22,225 bases of DNA. Source: Isotricha intestinalis. Taxonomy: Eukaryota; Ciliophora; Litostomatea; Vestibuliferida; Isotrichidae. The stretch's first letter is position 1, and every line of letters begins with the position of its first letter. The notes beneath the pieces were generated by a model that saw only the letters and a list, made by a program, of their open reading frames with translations, ran no database searches and was not told the origin of the DNA. The stretch lies in the NCBI GenBank assembly GCA_023807065.1, contig JAJJLU010000705.1, positions 1-22,225 on the forward strand, in the 5' to 3' direction. Below, one piece after another: positions 19,110 through 22,225 of the stretch. The position numbers and the translations under genes are program-made.

Positions 19110-21380
19110 ATGGATTTTAAAACTCTTGAAGAAATCTCAGAATCAAATAATTCATTGGATGATGAACAAAAAGAAATACAATCAAAATATATTTTTGAAA
19201 GAGCTTTAGATAAATTTAAAAATAAACAGTATAAAAAAACAATAATATATATTGAATCAAGTAAATTCAATTCTCAAACAACATATTATTGGCAAATATT
19301 ATTTTTAAAATTATGTTCAATTCAAGAAATAATAGAACGAAGATTAAACAAATACTACGATTCAAATGATTTATCAAAAACAGAAAAATATTTAAAAAAA
19401 TTTAATAAATCTATTAAAGAATTCATGACAACTATAAAGAAGAATTCATATGATGAAGATGAGGATCCAAATATAGATAATAAAAATAAGTTTGAATGTT
19501 TAATAACATTAATATTAAGGCAATGTCATAATTATGCAGTATTTTGTATATATCAAAATTTATTATTTGATTGTCTAGGATTTTTAGGTTTAGGAGAAAG
19601 ATTAATAAAAAATACTTCAGATTTTTTTGTTTCTCCTGACTCACTTCATTATACATGTAATATTTATATATTTTTATCAAGTTTATATATAACGAGTGAG
19701 AATTATGAAACTGCAAAAAGATATTTAATTTTAAGCCTAAAAGTTTCATTTAAAGAATTAGAATTAAGATTAGAAAATGATAGATTTATGAATTCATTAA
19801 TATATTTATCAAATTTTAAAAATGATGAAGAAATTTTACAGAAAATTTTTTTAAATATAACTATTTGCTTTTATCATTTAGGAGTTTGTTATGAAAATGA
19901 ATATGATTTTGAATCAGCTTATCAATCTTATAAACAGTCAAAATGGTTTGGAAATGTAATTCCAAATAATGATATTTTAGAATTTTTAATTACAATTAAA
20001 CATATTGAAAAAAGAGAATTATTAAGAAGTCAAATGTCTGATTTTTTTAAAACTGAAGCTGAAAAAATTATAGAAGAACCTAAATTTATAATGAAAAAAC
20101 CTAAACCTTTATTTGTTGAAGAAAAAAATAATAAAAAATTTGAAAAATTACAAAATTTTTTAAATGGTTTAAATCTTATGGAAATTGATGATGAAGAACC
20201 TGATTTATTAAATAAAGTTTATGAAAAACCTTATTCTCAAAAAGTTGGAATTCCAACAAAAAATGTTCATTTATTAAATTATTTAATGGAAGATAAATTT
20301 AAAGATGTAATTTATAAAATGAAAAAAATTGAGATTAATAAATTAGATAATAAAACTAAAGAAGTTGTACAAAAGCAAATTATAAAAATGAAAAATGATG
20401 AAAGAGCTATAATTGATGAAAAAAAAAAAGAAAAAGAAAGAAGATTATTATCACAACAAAGTCAAGCACCAAATTTAAATGTTTCTAATACATTTCATAA
20501 CAAAGATATAGAACTATTGGATATTCAAATAAATACTAATTCTCAAAAAAAAAATAAAGAATACCCTCGTTCAAGATTAAGATTAAATTCAAATAATTTT
20601 ACTTCAACAAGAAATACAAAAGGAAATGCTTCTTATATGAAAAGTAATTATAATAATGTATTGAATAATACAGATTTTTCAAATATAAATACATATCAAT
20701 ATAAAACATTAAATTCTAATAATAATAATTATAATGATATAAGCTCTAATACTAATATTAATAATAATAAGAATGATATAAATAAAAAGAATTCTATTTT
20801 TAATAAAACAAATATTAATTTATCAAGGAAATTAAACATATATAAACCAAATAAAAAGAAAAAAGATGAAATTGAAAAAATTGATTATGATTTTTATGTT
20901 TTTAGTAATAAATTTAGGGCAAAACAAAATTATCTTGATAAACAATTTTCGAGAGAATGCAAATTTCAAAAACAACTGTTATCATTAAAAGTACTTGATA
21001 CAGATAATATGATAGAAATTTTTAATAAAAGAAAAACAATGACTCAATGTGAAGATTTTTTCACTTCAACTTTAAAAAAAGAATTAAAACAAGTTCAAGA
21101 ACAACAATTAATAAAAGAAGAACAAAATAATAAAACTAATAAAAAAGATAAAAAAGTTATAATGAAAAATTTGCCAAGAATAGCAGATTATTTATCAAAA
21201 ACTGTAGTAAAAAAAAAAAAAGAATCTAAATTATCTCCTCAAGCTAGAAATATGAAATTAATTGAAAATTTATCTACTCAAATTGAAGAAATTGATAATA
21301 TAAAAGTTGTTTTACAAAATTCCTATAAAAGAAATTTAAAAAAGGAAATATATAAATCTGCAAGAGTTAATTTAAAATAA
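19110..21380 (+). CDS. TPR-like helical repeat protein of unknown role
   Basis: 756 residues in one exon. Residues about 25-320 are helical pairs with TPR character: ERALDKFKNKQYKKTIIYIE near the start, ENYETAKRYLILSLKVSF around 200, and the best unit FYHLGVCYENEYDFESAYQS near 254-273. TPR arrays act as protein docking surfaces. From about 430 to 590 the chain is Lys-rich, then Asn-rich and low complexity, followed by a basic helical C terminus (KPNKKKKDEIEKIDYDFYVF, and later KKKKESKLSPQARNMKLIE) that could bind microtubules or nucleic acid. A cilium- or cytoskeleton-related role is only a guess. There is no signal peptide or membrane helix. This is the last gene before the telomere, reading towards it, with 817 bp between its stop and the first repeat. 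Stop TAA. Confidence 0.85.
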   Translation: MDFKTLEEISESNNSLDDEQKEIQSKYIFERALDKFKNKQYKKTIIYIESSKFNSQTTYYWQILFLKLCSIQEIIERRLNKYYDSNDLSKTEKYLKKFNKSIKEFMTTIKKNSYDEDEDPNIDNKNKFECLITLILRQCHNYAVFCIYQNLLFDCLGFLGLGERLIKNTSDFFVSPDSLHYTCNIYIFLSSLYITSENYETAKRYLILSLKVSFKELELRLENDRFMNSLIYLSNFKNDEEILQKIFLNITICFYHLGVCYENEYDFESAYQSYKQSKWFGNVIPNNDILEFLITIKHIEKRELLRSQMSDFFKTEAEKIIEEPKFIMKKPKPLFVEEKNNKKFEKLQNFLNGLNLMEIDDEEPDLLNKVYEKPYSQKVGIPTKNVHLLNYLMEDKFKDVIYKMKKIEINKLDNKTKEVVQKQIIKMKNDERAIIDEKKKEKERRLLSQQSQAPNLNVSNTFHNKDIELLDIQINTNSQKKNKEYPRSRLRLNSNNFTSTRNTKGNASYMKSNYNNVLNNTDFSNINTYQYKTLNSNNNNYNDISSNTNINNNKNDINKKNSIFNKTNINLSRKLNIYKPNKKKKDEIEKIDYDFYVFSNKFRAKQNYLDKQFSRECKFQKQLLSLKVLDTDNMIEIFNKRKTMTQCEDFFTSTLKKELKQVQEQQLIKEEQNNKTNKKDKKVIMKNLPRIADYLSKTVVKKKKESKLSPQARNMKLIENLSTQIEEIDNIKVVLQNSYKRNLKKEIYKSARVNLK

Positions 21381-22197
21381 TTTATTAATATTTTTTTATT
21401 GAATTTCATTTTATTGGTATTTAATATAATAAAAAATTGTATTCCCTAATATTACCAAACAATTAATAGAATTATATAAAAATTTAATAATATTCAATAG
21501 GGAGAAAACCTATATATTTTTTATATTTTTAACTTTTTCAGTGAAAAAGAAATGATTTCAAGAAAATAAAAATTATATTTTAAGATATTTAATTTAAAGA
21601 CATCAATTTTTAAAAAAATCAATTCGAATTATCAAATCAACAGAATAAGAAACAAAACTTTCATTTTTAACTAAATAAAACCTTAAATATGATGAATATG
21701 AGCATTTATAATTCCTGTATTAATTCAAAATAGTGCTATAAATATTGATATTCATTCTAAAATCATAAAACTCCTTTATTTTGAATTAATTTAATCAATA
21801 GATTGAAATATATTATCAAACATTGTAATAAGCTTTTTTTTAATTAACTAATAATAAATTTTAATTTTTTCATTTATAAAATATTTTCCATCATCAATCT
21901 ACAAATAGAGTAATAAAAAGATTAATTCAGAAATATTTTTAATTTATTTAAATTGAATATTTTACTCCTTTATCTAGTAGACATTAAAAGGAATTAATTA
22001 AATTAATTTTATTTGAATGAAAAAATATTAAAATATTTTAATAATTATTATTTGCTTCTTTATATATTTAATTATTTTGTCTTAAAACATGACATTAAAT
22101 TGTTATTTTTAAAATATATAAATTCTGTTATTACATTTTTAATTTATATTTTTAATTATTTTATTAGAATAATCCATTTTTTTTTTTTTAAATTTTC
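21381..22197. other. Subtelomeric non-coding DNA
   Basis: 817 bp between the stop of the last gene and the telomere repeat. It is A+T-rich and without visible genes, gene remnants or degenerate telomere repeats. The junction to the telomere is sharp, following a T-rich run and TTTTC, with no transition of mutated repeats. Confidence 0.6.
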
Positions 22198-22225
22198 ATT
22201 GGGGATTGGGGATTGGGGATTGGGG
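22198..22225 (+). repeat. Telomere repeat, (ATTGGGG)4
   Basis: Four exact tandem copies of the heptamer ATTGGGG (equivalently TTGGGGA) end the window, with the G-rich strand running 5'->3' outwards, as expected for a chromosome end extended by telomerase. It resembles the Tetrahymena repeat TTGGGG with one extra A. Only 28 nt are present, so the native length is not shown. Confidence 0.93.

Noticed and set aside
19061..19270. Minus-strand 69-codon hydrophobic frame
   Set aside because: It overlaps the start of the TPR-like gene in antisense and has no independent support.
19432..19749. Minus-strand 105-codon frame
   Set aside because: It is antisense to the TPR-like gene.
1..22225. CRISPR arrays, bacterial operons, ribosome binding sites and terminators
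   Set aside because: Introns, a telomere and eukaryotic protein families show this is nuclear DNA; no such bacterial features are present.

Overview
The window reads as one end of a macronuclear chromosome from a ciliate. It is extremely A+T-rich (by eye roughly four fifths or more outside one patch). It ends at 22225 in four exact copies of ATTGGGG, with the G-rich strand running 5'->3' towards the end, which is the polarity of a true telomere. Genes are closely packed, introns are tiny (25-40 nt, GTAA..TAG), and every intact gene stops with TAA while TAA, TAG and TGA are absent inside the long reading frames, so the standard code is used. The standard code, extreme A+T content and G4-type telomere would suit a litostome such as a rumen ciliate. 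That assignment is inference and cannot be proven from this stretch. The left end has no telomere, so the chromosome continues to the left.

Layout: 1-640 is non-coding. 641-1722 holds two decayed genes placed head to head: a RING/B-box gene on the minus strand, and the N-terminal part of an unrecognised Asn/Glu/Ser-rich gene on the plus strand. Then follow ten apparently intact genes: a vacuolar-sorting-receptor-like type I membrane protein (2634-4067 +); an unrecognised basic, coiled protein whose first 52 codons lie in two small 5' exons (4368-5900 -); an FHA plus coiled-coil protein (5987-8203 +); a tetraspanin-like four-pass membrane protein made by splicing two overlapping frames (8322-9312 +); an oxysterol-binding-protein-related lipid transfer protein with a hidden first exon (9869-10994 -); a large two-pass receptor-like protein with a C-terminal VWA-like domain (11148-14972 +); a Rab GTPase (15186-15830 -); a coiled-coil RING protein (15918-17150 -); a RanBP2-type zinc finger protein (18135-18950 -); and a TPR-like protein (19110-21380 +). 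About 0.8 kb of A+T-rich subtelomeric DNA without genes separates the last gene from the telomere.

The gene set is eukaryotic housekeeping and signalling. Receptor, Rab and lipid-transfer protein all belong to membrane traffic, but I see no evidence that the cluster is a functional unit. Three divergent pairs share short spacers (86, 153 and 159 bp) that must hold both promoters. The points most worth a second look are the heptameric telomere repeat, the four introns (none a multiple of three in length, each giving a premature stop if retained), the RING/B-box pseudogene, and an abrupt G+C-rich patch inside the oxysterol-binding gene.
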